Below are positions 13,124 to 23,206 of a stretch of 64,000 bases of DNA, in pieces. The DNA lies in the NCBI GenBank assembly GCA_020536535.1, contig JAHLWZ010000803.1:62001-126000 (forward strand). The letters run 5' to 3'. The position numbers and the translations under genes are program-made. Numbering within the stretch: position 1 is the first letter of the stretch; the number at the start of each line of letters is the position of its first letter. The notes under the pieces were generated by a model. That model searched no databases. It saw nothing but the letters and a program-made list of their open reading frames with translations, and was not told the origin of the DNA. This DNA comes from Pelomyxa schiedti (taxonomy: Eukaryota; Evosea; Pelobiontida; Pelomyxidae).

Positions 13124-16100
13124 TCATATCTCGTCTGCGTGGGCTCCTAGGCACATGCCTGATTTTGGAAGATTATTAATCAGTCTATGTTTTAGTTGAA
13201 CTGGAAGATACCGTGGGTCAGAAGGGTGGTTTGGGGCTGTGGGTGGTGTGGCTGGTTGCTTGGGAGTTTCCTCACTCTCAGCGGAGCTGTGGGTGTTGTT
13301 TTTGTTTTAGAATTAGTATGGGTGTAATCTCCGGCCGGAAAAAATCAACTGGTCAGTAACTACTTACTTTTTTGTGTGTGTGGCGAGTTGGTCAGAGTAA
13401 GGGAGGGAGAGAGTCCAGGACTGGTTGTCCAGTGTCTACAAAGAAAAAGCCTGTCAGAAGCGCAGTGATTCGTGTGGATTACCTTGAAGGAGAAGAACGT
13501 TGTACGTAGTGCAAGACATTGATGTAAGGTCTTGGACAGATCCAGTGTGTCTACTTGTCTTTTCTTCTTCTGCTATTTCAACAGTTATATGTGTTTGAGT
13601 AAATGAGTTGTTTTTACCTCAAATCCTTTCCCGGTAAGTGACCAGTGGAAAGTATTGACAAACTGTTTGTATTAGAAAACTAAAGAAATAACAAAATTAT
13701 ATACCTGGTCCACATACTGTAAAATAGTTTCAAAACCACAAATTCCTCCATGGCTTTGTATGGCTGTGGCAATCAGTGCTTTTTATGTTTTAATTCGAGA
13801 TGTATTGGTCAGTGATCTAACCTTGCAGCTGACTTATTGTTGCTGGTTCAAGGTCCAAACTTATTTGTGGTGCTGGCACATGGGGAAGCGACTGATTCGA
13901 CTGGGGGAAGGGTTGTGAAGGTGTGTTTTGTGAAACTTTATTATTGGGAGTGGACACAGATGCCCTTCTTTGATGTGCTTGGTGAGGCTGTGGTAATTTT
14001 GTTGCCTGCGGGTCTTTGTGATCGGTTACTGGTGCTGAGGGGGGCAAGGCTTCAACAACTGGTGCATTATTCTCTTGGGGGGGTTCAGCCTTGGTATCAG
14101 TTTTCTGATGTGCGGTTGGTTGAGAGTCTACTGGATCCGCGTTAACGGCAGTCTTTTTCTCTCTGATTTGGTGAGCAGGTGGCTCCCTGTCTTCGTGCAT
14201 GGGGTCCAGATGCTCGCCTGAAGTGTTTCTAAGAGGTGGAGGTGCCTGCTGGTCACCTTGCTTATCTGGTAATTTATTTTCTTCTTTGGATGGCTCACTA
14301 TGTGGTTTCGTTTGGTTTTCTTGAGGTAAGAGGTCGGTTGGACTTTGAGAAGGTTGTTCATCTTTGGTTTCTATGGAACATGGTACTGCACTCTTCTCTG
14401 GTATGGGAATGGCTGTTTGCTCAATGTTTGAGGGAAGAATGTCAGGTTTATCTACTTTCTCAGAACTTGATTTATCAGTTGAATTTATAGGTGTGTGACT
14501 TCTGTCATCGATATCAGAGTTCTCTGGCCTATCAGTTCTGTGTGATGAACTTGTTTCACAAGCACCACGATCAAGTTGTTCTGCCTTAGACATATTGTAG
14601 TCTGGTCTTTCCGTTCGGCTTGTGTAATCATGTTTATCTTTGTGCACTGGTGCGCGCTCGCTCTTTTCATTTCGCTGTGGCAAGCTACCTTCACCTTTTT
14701 CCAACCTCCCATTATCACTCCTTTCCCTGTACCCATGGTCATTGATTGCATACGAGCTCTTTTCGCGGCGTGATTGTGTGTATTCATATTTGTCCATTCT
14801 CATAGAGTCGGACTTGTCATGCTGTGGGCTATCCCATTTGTCTTGTCTCTGTGCATACGAGTGTTCAGTTTTATCATATCTTCCATGATCAGAGTACTCT
14901 GGATGATTTAAAGTTTCTCCTTTGTCGAAGTGGTGAATAAAACTGTGTTCATCACTCCGATCATTGTGTGCATAATCAGACTTTTCTGGTCTTGCATATG
15001 AATCAGATCTGTGCTGACGGTGGGGAGGTTTTTCTGCTCGTGAATATCTATCAGACCATTGCTGGGGATGAAGGTAATCAGATTTTTCAGATTTTGGATC
15101 ATAATTCTGTTTACAATCTTGGGACTTGTGCTGATGCGTTGCTGGTGGCGGCAATTTGGCATGTTTGCTGGACTGTTTCTGTTGTGAACGTTGTTCTACG
15201 CTACTGTCGTGTATCTTTTTTGACTGGTAAGAGTCTGGGGACCTCGACATGAATGAATTTTGGCGCTGGGAATATTGTTCATATTGATCTGGATAATACT
15301 CAGAACCCGATCTTTGCTGTGGATATTCCTTGGGGTCATAATGAGTGTGCAGAGCTGCCCAGTGAAGTGGGTGGGAGTAAACTTGCTCTTCGGTGTGTTG
15401 AGGAGGTGCCATTTGTGCTTGTTGAAATGGTATCAGACCAGCCGAACCAATTTGTTTACCATATTCAGACTGGGGAAGTATTCGGCAAACTGGTTGCCTG
15501 GACGGAATGTAAAATGGGTGACGTGGGTATTGGTGGTAAATGTCAGGAGAAAGGGCTCTCTGTACACCAATTGGGAGTGTTTGATTCAAGCTCATCACAG
15601 AACTCACTCTTTTGGTATCCTCCATATATTGAATGGTTGGGGATAGTGGAGTTGGGAGTAAGGCTGAGTGGTGTGTGAGCTGGTCCACCCGGCCTGAATA
15701 TGACGGTGGGTGTGCATATGAAGGCGCGGGAAGAAAATGTTGGGGAGGACCCAAGTGTGAATGTGGGGAAAGACCAACATTCAAGCGAGAAGATGAGCCC
15801 TTTGGTGGGTTCTGAGGATGTGGGAGAAGTGGCGATGAAACTCTCTGAGTTTGATTGAAGGAATAAGGTGTGTCTTGGTCCCCATGTGCCTTGGTGTGCA
15901 TGAGGTGGTCGGGTGTTGGTGAGCGAGATAAGGTGCATTTAGGGATATCTCTTGGAGAATCTCGATAGATTTCTCTGGTGCTGTCCCTAGGTGCATCCCG
16001 CAACCCATCTCTTTCTCTTGGTAAATCTCTGTCTCTTACTGCGCCTCTATCTCGTTCCCTATCTCTATCTCGGTCTCTATCCCTGTCTCGGTCTCTATCC

Positions 16101-19100
16101 CGATCTCTGTCTCTGTCTCTATCTCGATCTCGGTCTCTGTCTCTGTCTCTTAGAGGATCTCTGTCTCTGTCTCTTGGAGTATCTCTGTCACGGTCTCTTG
16201 GAAGATCTCTATCTCGTGGAGAATCTCTATAATAGGGTCCAGTGTGCGTATAGAGATGTGGGGGGCTAGGAGGAGACTTGTGGGAAGGAGGGGATGTGAG
16301 TTTGCTATGGGTACTTGTTTGTGACGAAGCCATTGTGGGTGATGAAGGACGGGGGTGAAGTTGGGTATTTGATGAAGGAAATTGCGCGTGAGAAGGAGAC
16401 AGTGGGGATGACGAGCGAGTTGGTGATGATGAATGAACACTGGGAGAATGCCGTGTTAGGGGAGAAGGGCTGCGTTTGCGGCGAGGCGATGTCGAACGCT
16501 GGAGAGGATGATCACTCAACAAAGGTCGATGTGGGGACCGTGAGTTGGAATTTCTCCCATAAGCTTGTGATAGTTTACCTGGTGAGTGTGAGCGCTTTGA
16601 CATGGAGTGCTGCCTTCTTGATATTGGTGAGCGTGGCCGCTTACAAGGTAAAAGTGGAGGGCTTTCCAGTGAAGTGGGTGGCGGGTGATCTCCAGGTTGC
16701 TGGGCTTCTCGGGACGTTTCTGGTGTGGCTAGCATATGTGAATCTGAGCTTCGAGGTGATAAACTTTGTAAATTTGGAGGAGAATCGTGCCCTTCTATGG
16801 CAAGAGTCTTGGAAGTTGTGGTAGTTTGGGGAGATTCTTGAAGCTGAGGCGAGGAGGCATGTTCTGTACTCGAGGGAACTTGTGCAGCTGTCTGCTCGTG
16901 GTTACTATCATTTTCATCACCAGGAGAGCTGGATTGTCCAGTATTTGGTTGCAAACTCGATTGCATAACAGAAGGTTCGCCTGTTGTCCCTTGAGTGTGG
17001 TGATCTGTGGTTTCAGGTGTGGACAATGGTATGCCAGGCTCGATTTCAGGCTTAATGGATTCGGGTTTTGCCTTGGAAACAGTAGAAGCGGGTACTACTA
17101 GGTCAGTTTGTGGCACAATTTGAGATAAAGCTGGAATGTTTTGAACTGCCGTCTCCGGCTGTGAAGTGGATTTCATGCTATCATCTGAGCTCTTCAAATT
17201 TTTATCTGAAGAAACTTAGTAATTACTGTTAATAGAGGATTCACACATTTATCTATCTGTGTCCCTGTAGGAGATTCAGTAGGTGGAGCCTGTGACTCGG
17301 GGGCTGGAAGGGAAAGGCTATCAGATGGTGCACAGAGGGGAAGACGTTCTTGGTCTGTGTTGTGTTTTACAGATGAAGATTGAGGTTGTGTCTCAGTAGC
17401 CATTGCAGGGGGATCCACATTTGAGGTATCTTCTCTGTTTTTAGTTATCTTGGCCTGTTTCACTTCTTGTTGCTTTATATTGGCTTCCTCCGAACTTGCA
17501 CCTCTTTCATTGTCCCCCTTTACTTTAGGGTGGTCTTCACTGGGATTATCTACATTCTCCTCGCTTCTCTCCTCCGTATCGCTCTCACTTGATGAGGAAG
17601 AATCATAGCTATTGTCGCTGCTTGCAACCTCACTAAGTGGGCTCCTGGGGGAATCAGAATCACTACTTTTTTCAGATTGATTATCAGCAGAGTCAGAGTC
17701 AGAATCAACAAGACGTCTCCTTCGTACTAAAAAGATTAATAAAGTCTGGAGGTACTGTATGTGGCATACAGGGTTGTGATGATTCAGAGGCCTTGATATG
17801 TGATTGCCGTGGTAAAGTAGCCTTGGCCGACTTCGAATCTGACGGTGTCTCAGGGTGAGTTGAATTGTGCTTGTTGGTAGTTTGTGTGGATGGGGGATGA
17901 CGAGAAGGTGCAGTGGTAGATGCAGATGTCTCTGAGGTGCGTGCAGAAACTTTTGCAGGGTGATTTGTTGACTCTGAAGTAGTTGTTGTGGGAAGTACTG
18001 TCAACACTGGGAGAGTGTTAAGTGCTGAGTCTGGTGTGTTTGGTTGCTTTATCTCGGTTGAGGTGGCTGTTTGAGTTGCCTGTGGTTGGGATGAAAGGGG
18101 CATAGAAGAGTCACTCTCTGTCGGCTGTGTTTCTTGTTCTTTGATGAAAGCAGGGATTTGAACTGGATCATTTGGTAAAGTATTACCTATAATGTTGCTT
18201 GTCCTTGTTTGTTCTGATGGCAGACATTGCTCTTGCCGTGATGTAGAGTTTGAATTTGTGTCTGTTGAGGGTAACTGTTCAATAGGGTTGTGAGGAGTAG
18301 GTTGTGAGGATGAGTTGGAAACTGTATGGGACGAAGAAGGAACTGGGTGCGGAACAGTATGAGAAGCATATTGATCTTTCAATCTCTTCTTGGGTGGTGG
18401 AGTTGGAGTTGTTGCAGGGCGGCTGGGGTTGGTTGGGCCATCATTGTGGCTCTGTGCAGTACTACTTATTGTAGGGGCGAGTGCATCCGTTGTCTGTACT
18501 TCGTGAGACGTTTCAGATGGTGCTGGAGGTGAAATTTTGATTACTGTTGGTGAGGTTGACGTGTGTGGTTGATTTTTTTGGTCACTAACTGCGCAAGTGA
18601 CTGTTATATCCTTTTGAGTATGCTGTTGAACTTGTGTTGTGGAGACAGAGACTTTGGGCTTCATGGGTGAAATAGTTGAATTAGTTGTATTTGCTTTCTG
18701 TTGTCTGTAATGAGGAAGATGTGGAAATGGCGGTCGTTTCGGTTGTTCACTTGGGGGAGTGATCTCGTGAGTATTATTACTTGCTGACGGCGTTGCACTT
18801 GGTTGTGCTGGTCTATGTGGTATGTGCTTTTGAGTGAGTGGCGGTGTTGTGGGGGGATCGTCAGTTTCTCGGTTCGACGATACTTGGCGAGTTGAATGAG
18901 ACAACGAAACAGAAACTGTGGGAGGGTTTATCTGCAAAATATTGGAATTGTTGGTATGAGAGAAATATGGACCTTGATGCGTTTTGGCAGGCGAGGGTTG
19001 TCAACTTCTTTCGGGCTATCCTGAACCTTAGTATTTTTTGTCGTGCTTGATGCATTATTGTTACTAGTGTCTGTACACAGGTCGCTTGCCTCATGTGTGG

Positions 19101-20004
19101 ATGGGCTTGGGGTAGAAGGACTGGATGGTGACTCCTGAGCGGGTCTCTGTCTTAGGTAAATCAGACTGACCACATCCAACACTGAATAAAATAATGGATT
19201 TATACCGATTTAGTATCAAGAAGAGCAGTGCCCCGAGGACTGATTTTCCACCACCCTGGATATTTCTCGTGTGGCTGAAGACGTTTTAGTTGCAGGAATG
19301 GACAACGATGTGGAGACGCACAAGAAACAATGCAAAATCGCCTGAACAGGAGTCTTGCAAGCAACTTAGCAGGATCTTACTGAGGGAATGTGCTCTTGCA
19401 GGAACGACCATATCATATTTTTCGGACCATTTCTATTGTAAATTACCAGCTGAGAGAGAAAAAGTAAAGAGAGACCTTCAACACCAAAGAGCTGATTAGG
19501 GAAAGTGGTGCCCCTCCAGAGCAATGTCTCAACGCTTTGAGTGTCAACCCTTCAAAAAGTAAATACAAGGCATAGAAGGTCTACTTTATATAAATAAAGT
19601 GTGGTGGCGCCACTTCGTATATCAAGAAAAAAAAAAAAAAAAAAAGGGTTGGATAACGCACGTTGGACATGTGTTAGTGTGTGCCTATTACTGTTACTAT
19701 GAGCCTTATTGTTGCTGTTCGATGCCAGCTGTTTGTTGGTGTTGGCAGTGGAGTTGTTTACAACAACAACAACAGGGGGAATACGCGAAGTCACGCTGTG
19801 AGGCGGTGACGACGACGACGTGGATTGGGACGGCGTTGTGGTCGTTTGTTGCTGTGTGGGGTGGGACTGTGATTGTTGTTGCTGTTGTTGTTGCTGCTGA
19901 TGGGGTTTGGGGCTCGAAGAGGGGTTCCAGGAGTCGCGGTAGTGGGACAACATTATGGGACGCAACGACCTGGGGCTGCGCTCCACAAGCGGTTTGGTCC
20001 TCAT
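13124..20004 (-). CDS. Giant disordered S/T/P/Q-rich protein with Arg-Asp repeat tract and conserved-looking C-terminal domain
   Basis: Family not recognised; roughly 2,000 residues. A start at 20004 (MRTKPLVERSPRS) leads into a polyglutamine run of nine and S/T-rich sequence; an alternative first exon from the ATG at 20098 (MALLARQ) is possible. Next comes a short ordered-looking part near 19500-19200 (about LLWRGTTFPNQLFG and RNGPKNMIWSFLQEHIPS), then long low-complexity exons (18937-17705, 17460-17220, 17190-13817). These include an acidic Ser block (17710-17590), an RS/SP-rich block near 16600-16500 and an Arg-Asp tract at 16235-15960. The final small exons look folded: ALIATAIQSHGGICGFETIL, NTFHWSLTGKGFE, VQDLTSMSCTTYNVLLLQ and DNQSWTLSLPYSDQ. 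SR-like and RD tracts suggest nuclear, transcription- or RNA-linked work, but that is inference. Exon borders in the N-terminal part are uncertain; the strand is supported by amino-acid composition over 7 kb. Confidence 0.65.
15960..16240 (-). repeat. Arg-Asp dipeptide-coding microsatellite
   Basis: On the plus strand a run of imperfect 6-base units (mostly TCTCTG / TCTCGG / TCTATC variants). On the minus strand it encodes more than 20 Arg-Asp dipeptides, flanked by RDRDLP and RDTP variants. Length is a multiple of three throughout and there is no stop, so it is tolerated in the coding frame. It is probably length-polymorphic. RD/RE tracts are known from splicing-associated proteins; no specific homology is claimed. 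Confidence 0.9.
19626..19647 (+). repeat. Poly(A) tract of about 20 bases
   Basis: An uninterrupted A-run of about 20 bases within the N-terminal half of the large minus-strand gene. It would encode poly-Phe if translated, so it is more likely intronic, marking a boundary there. It is also a likely spot for sequencing or assembly length error. Confidence 0.6.
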
Positions 20005-20407
20005 GGCTATGGGTTTTTTTTTCCTTCTGATCTTCACCAGCAATCAATCTGGAATATTCCGTGCAGGTGTCAGTTACCTGGCGAGCGAGAAGTGCCATTG
20101 TTACTTGGACTTATGAACAGCAAATCGTTGATGCGGAGTTCTCAAGTACAAGTACAGTTCCCTGGAACCGAGCCGCGATTTCCAATTACACGAACGGTCA
20201 GGCTGGTTTTTGATTTTTTTTTCCCTAACCAGGGCAACGTTTTTGTGGTACCAGTACTGGTGTTCCTTGAATTTGTTGTTGTCCATTGTTCCATTTTCTT
20301 TCCAGGATCAAACATCAGCTCAACGACTTCCCAAACTGAAAGATGGTCCTGTGCCTTATTCTTCATAAGAGTACCAATTTGCATTGTGAAACAAAATTTG
20401 CATTCAA
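20005..20407. promoter_or_regulatory. Divergent region between two genes, coding status unclear
   Basis: About 400 bp between the large minus-strand gene and the plus-strand membrane-protein gene. Both strands have open stretches: minus ATG near 20384 (MQIGTLMKNKAQDHLSVWE), plus a chain with SVQVSVTWRARSAIVTWTYE joined to NISSTTSQTERW over possible short introns with pyrimidine-rich ends (20010-20040, 20205-20230). Neither has recognisable homology, so I treat it as shared promoter or 5' exon space. Confidence 0.35.
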
Positions 20408-22101
20408 ATGGAGTCGAAGCTGGTTGTGAGCGTTGAAGCTGACAACGTCGTTGTCATAACAACAATGGAAGACTTGTCCAACAAAAAGAAAGCGGAGGAG
20501 GAGGCGGAGCGTTGGGGATCATCACTAGTGTCACATGAACTGTGGAACCAATGTGAAACAAAATTCCAGTCAATGATGGCGAACTCAAAGGATCCAGGTT
20601 GAGTAGTTGGTTGGGTGCTTTTGTTGTGTTTTTCTGAGTGTGTTTCTTACGTTTCACCTAGAATCAAAGACTGTGAGAAGGCAGGATGTGAGGAAGCAAT
20701 GGGCAGAGGATCATCCCACATTCTCACCTTTTGAGATAGCATCGGCTGAGACAAAGGCTGGAATGATAGGGAACAAGGTCAGCATGTTGCAGTTTGCGAT
20801 GGGCTCCTTGTTGCTTTCAAACCAATGTCCAACGTTTTGCACTGCCAGACAGTATATGGAAAGGTGTGTCCGTTTCTTTCTGGGGTGATAAAGCCAGTAA
20901 TAGTTTACAGTGGGTTTGAAGGCTCGTCTAAAATGATGGCTTGTTGTCAAGGAAGATCAGAATTCAGATTATTCATCACGTGCCTGTTTTTGAACCTATT
21001 TCTTGCTGTGAGAGTTTCATAACTTTAGACGTGTCTAATTGGTAGAAAGGTGGGATCTGTTTCCTACAGTATCAGTGGTATTCTCTCCTTTGGAACCCTG
21101 GTCATTGGGATTCTGATATTTTGGGAATATAAATCAGCACCGTTCCTGTGGAAAAATGAGCTCCTATCTGGTACGCACCCAAGAGAAATACAAACCCTAA
21201 GGGTACTTTAGGAGCGATTCTGATTTTTGCGTGTTTGGGCCTTGTGTGCGCTCTGATAGGGGTGCTTTATGGGTATTTTCTGGACATTGAAGATGTGTTT
21301 TGGTGGTATAGGCTTTGGCCAATCAGTGCGACATTCCAAATGATCTATCTTGGCTTGAGCTCCTTTTTCCTTATTCACTGCTGCGTTTTGCTTTACTCTT
21401 TTTCTCCTTCAATTCAGATCCCCATACCACAGGTGACTTACCTATTCCCCCCCTTTTTTTTTTTTTTGCTGTTGTTGCTTTCTTACTGTGATAGGTAACT
21501 CTTGTGACATTCACTATCGCCACTGCTTGGAGTCTTTTGGTACTAAACTCAATTGCATGGGTTGCTTCAATTATCCTGGCAATAGCTCTCCCAGACTGGC
21601 ACATCCTCCCAATTGCCATTGTTTTTCTATGCGGTGCTATGTTTATTGTCACCTCATTGTCTCTCTTTGCGGTTGCCTACCAAACTGGATACCCCAAGAC
21701 TATGTCAATGATTGGTATTGTGACAGCCACTACCACATTGATTGGGGCTATTGGCTTCATTGTTGTCTTGTTTTTCACTGGGCATGTAATTCGACCAGAT
21801 CCCTGCAACTGAAAACTATCAGTGCACTGTCAATAAGTTGTAAATTGTGAAACCTGTTTTATTGCATTTGGCTCTAAATTCGCAAGTAAGGAGAAAAACA
21901 AAAAGAAAAGGCAAGAAGAAGAAAGAAATAGACCCTAAAAACAACGAGGAGTCACCAGCTCAAGGTGAGGAAAATGCACCCCTCAAGGAACTCCTAAATG
22001 TTGGCGTTGTTAAAGGTAAAGTGGTGAATAGCCAGTTGTGGGCAGAGCACCCATTCAGAAACCTGTCATATCAAAACAACGTGTTCAGACCCACAGGATA
22101 A
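20408..22101 (+). CDS. Multispanning membrane protein of unknown family
   Basis: The first exon is hydrophilic (MESKLVVSVEADNVVVITTM... then a Lys/Glu-rich helix) and is joined to a soluble segment with QDVRKQWAEDHPTFSPFE. From about 20940 on come hydrophobic segments: around 20960-21015, 21080-21125, 21215-21285, 21330-21400, 21500-21620 and 21630-21780, roughly six to eight membrane spans. Splicing over an apparent stop near 21812 (intron from GTAATTCGACC to CTATCAG, then a second short intron) adds a cytosolic tail full of Lys (RKTKRKGKKKKEIDPKN) that ends NNVFRPTG at 22101. I recognise no signature motif. Aromatic-rich loops (DIEDVFWWYRLWPIS) look distinctive for profile searching. The Lys-rich tail could act in retention or sorting, which is speculation. 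Not a clear transporter family by eye. Confidence 0.7.
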
Positions 22102-22215
22102 ACGGCCAGCCAAGCTTAGGACAATCACCAGTGATTAGCCGAAACTTCCTTTCAATGAACTTCTTTCACCTGTTCTGGCTTCACAAAAAAAAAACATCGT
22201 GGCGGGGGGGTTAAG

Positions 22216-23102
22216 ATGAGGACTAGCAGCGCGCTGGTGGTGGGTTTGTTGGCGATAGTGGTTTGGTGCGCGGAGGCACGTGTGATTGGACAGGGCGCAG
22301 ACTGTTCGTGGGTTTATGGCAACAACACCGATGGCAGTGCCTACACAGATGGCCAACCCATTGATGTACTGCCCCCACTTTCCCTCCCCCACCTCTCTTT
22401 GTTTCGGTTTTTGTTCAATTTACGTTAAACTTTCGTTTTGTTGTGGTAACAAACTTTTTTTACAGGTTTGTGCAGAAAATGAGGCAGCGGAACTGTGGTA
22501 TTGGGATTCTGGAAGCACAACCATTATTATTATCCCTGGTGAAACTCTGGACAACGTGCCAGCCCACAACATTTCCGAATTTGCCAAGATAAGCTGCAAG
22601 CTTGCTGTTGATGCGTTTTACTCCATGGATCCAACTCCGGCAGTAATTGTTGTCAGTGGAGGCAACGTGCACCCTGAAGGAACTCCATACAACGAGGCTT
22701 GCACTTAATACACCTTTTTTTTTACTATAGTAATTCTCACACAGGCATATGAAATGAGAAGATATTTGGTGGAAACCCTGGGTTTCCCTATCGACAAGGT
22801 TGTACTGGAGTGTTACGCACGAAATTCTGTAACAAATTTGAGAAACGTGGGCCGCTTCATGCTGGTTTTAAATATGCAGTTAAATTTGAATCCTCTCACC
22901 TCCCAAACAGACCTACAGCTCCACAATCTCCTATGTCATTTGCGACAGCCCTCAGTCTCTCACATTCATCAACACAGCCAAGAGGGAGGAAGAGGAACTG
23001 GGCTACAGTGTGGGTGAAATGAAACGTGTGGATGCTACTACTTTCACTTTTGTGCCATCCCCTGATGTAATGACACCCAGTGGTGATTCCAGGGATCCTT
23101 GA
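22216..23102 (+). CDS. Secreted DUF218 (YdcF/SanA-like) protein
   Basis: Starts with a clear signal peptide (MRTSSALVVGLLAIVVWCAEA). After introns come a Cys-containing ectodomain (CAENEAAELWYWDSGS), a hydrophobic strand TTIIIIPGETLD, the motif TPAVIVVSGGNVHPEGTPYNEA, then YEMRRYLVETLGFPIDKVV with LECYARNSVTNLRNV, and a last strand TISYVICDSPQSL. This order matches DUF218: VSGG loop, EA-x-M-x-x-YL helix, and the E...S.NT..N segment. Here the SxNT position reads SVTN, close but not identical. The family is mostly bacterial envelope proteins of uncertain biochemical role, and eukaryotic copies often carry a signal peptide. It ends 105 bp from the convergent RED/IK gene. Destination: secretory pathway or outside the cell. 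Introns of 50-90 nt show that it is fully domesticated if acquired from bacteria. Confidence 0.82.
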
Positions 23103-23206
23103 TTGCCCTTTCCCAACCACAAAAGGCATTTTTAATTTATTGGCCCACAACAATTTGCATTTCTTTAGAAACTTTTAATTTTTTTTCCAAAAAGAAAATG
23201 AATGTA

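Noticed and set aside
13837-16824. Long plus-strand open frames opposite the large disordered gene
   Set aside because: They arise because the minus strand lacks certain codons in S/T/P-rich sequence; they include LSRSLSLSRS runs that are simply the RD repeat read backwards.
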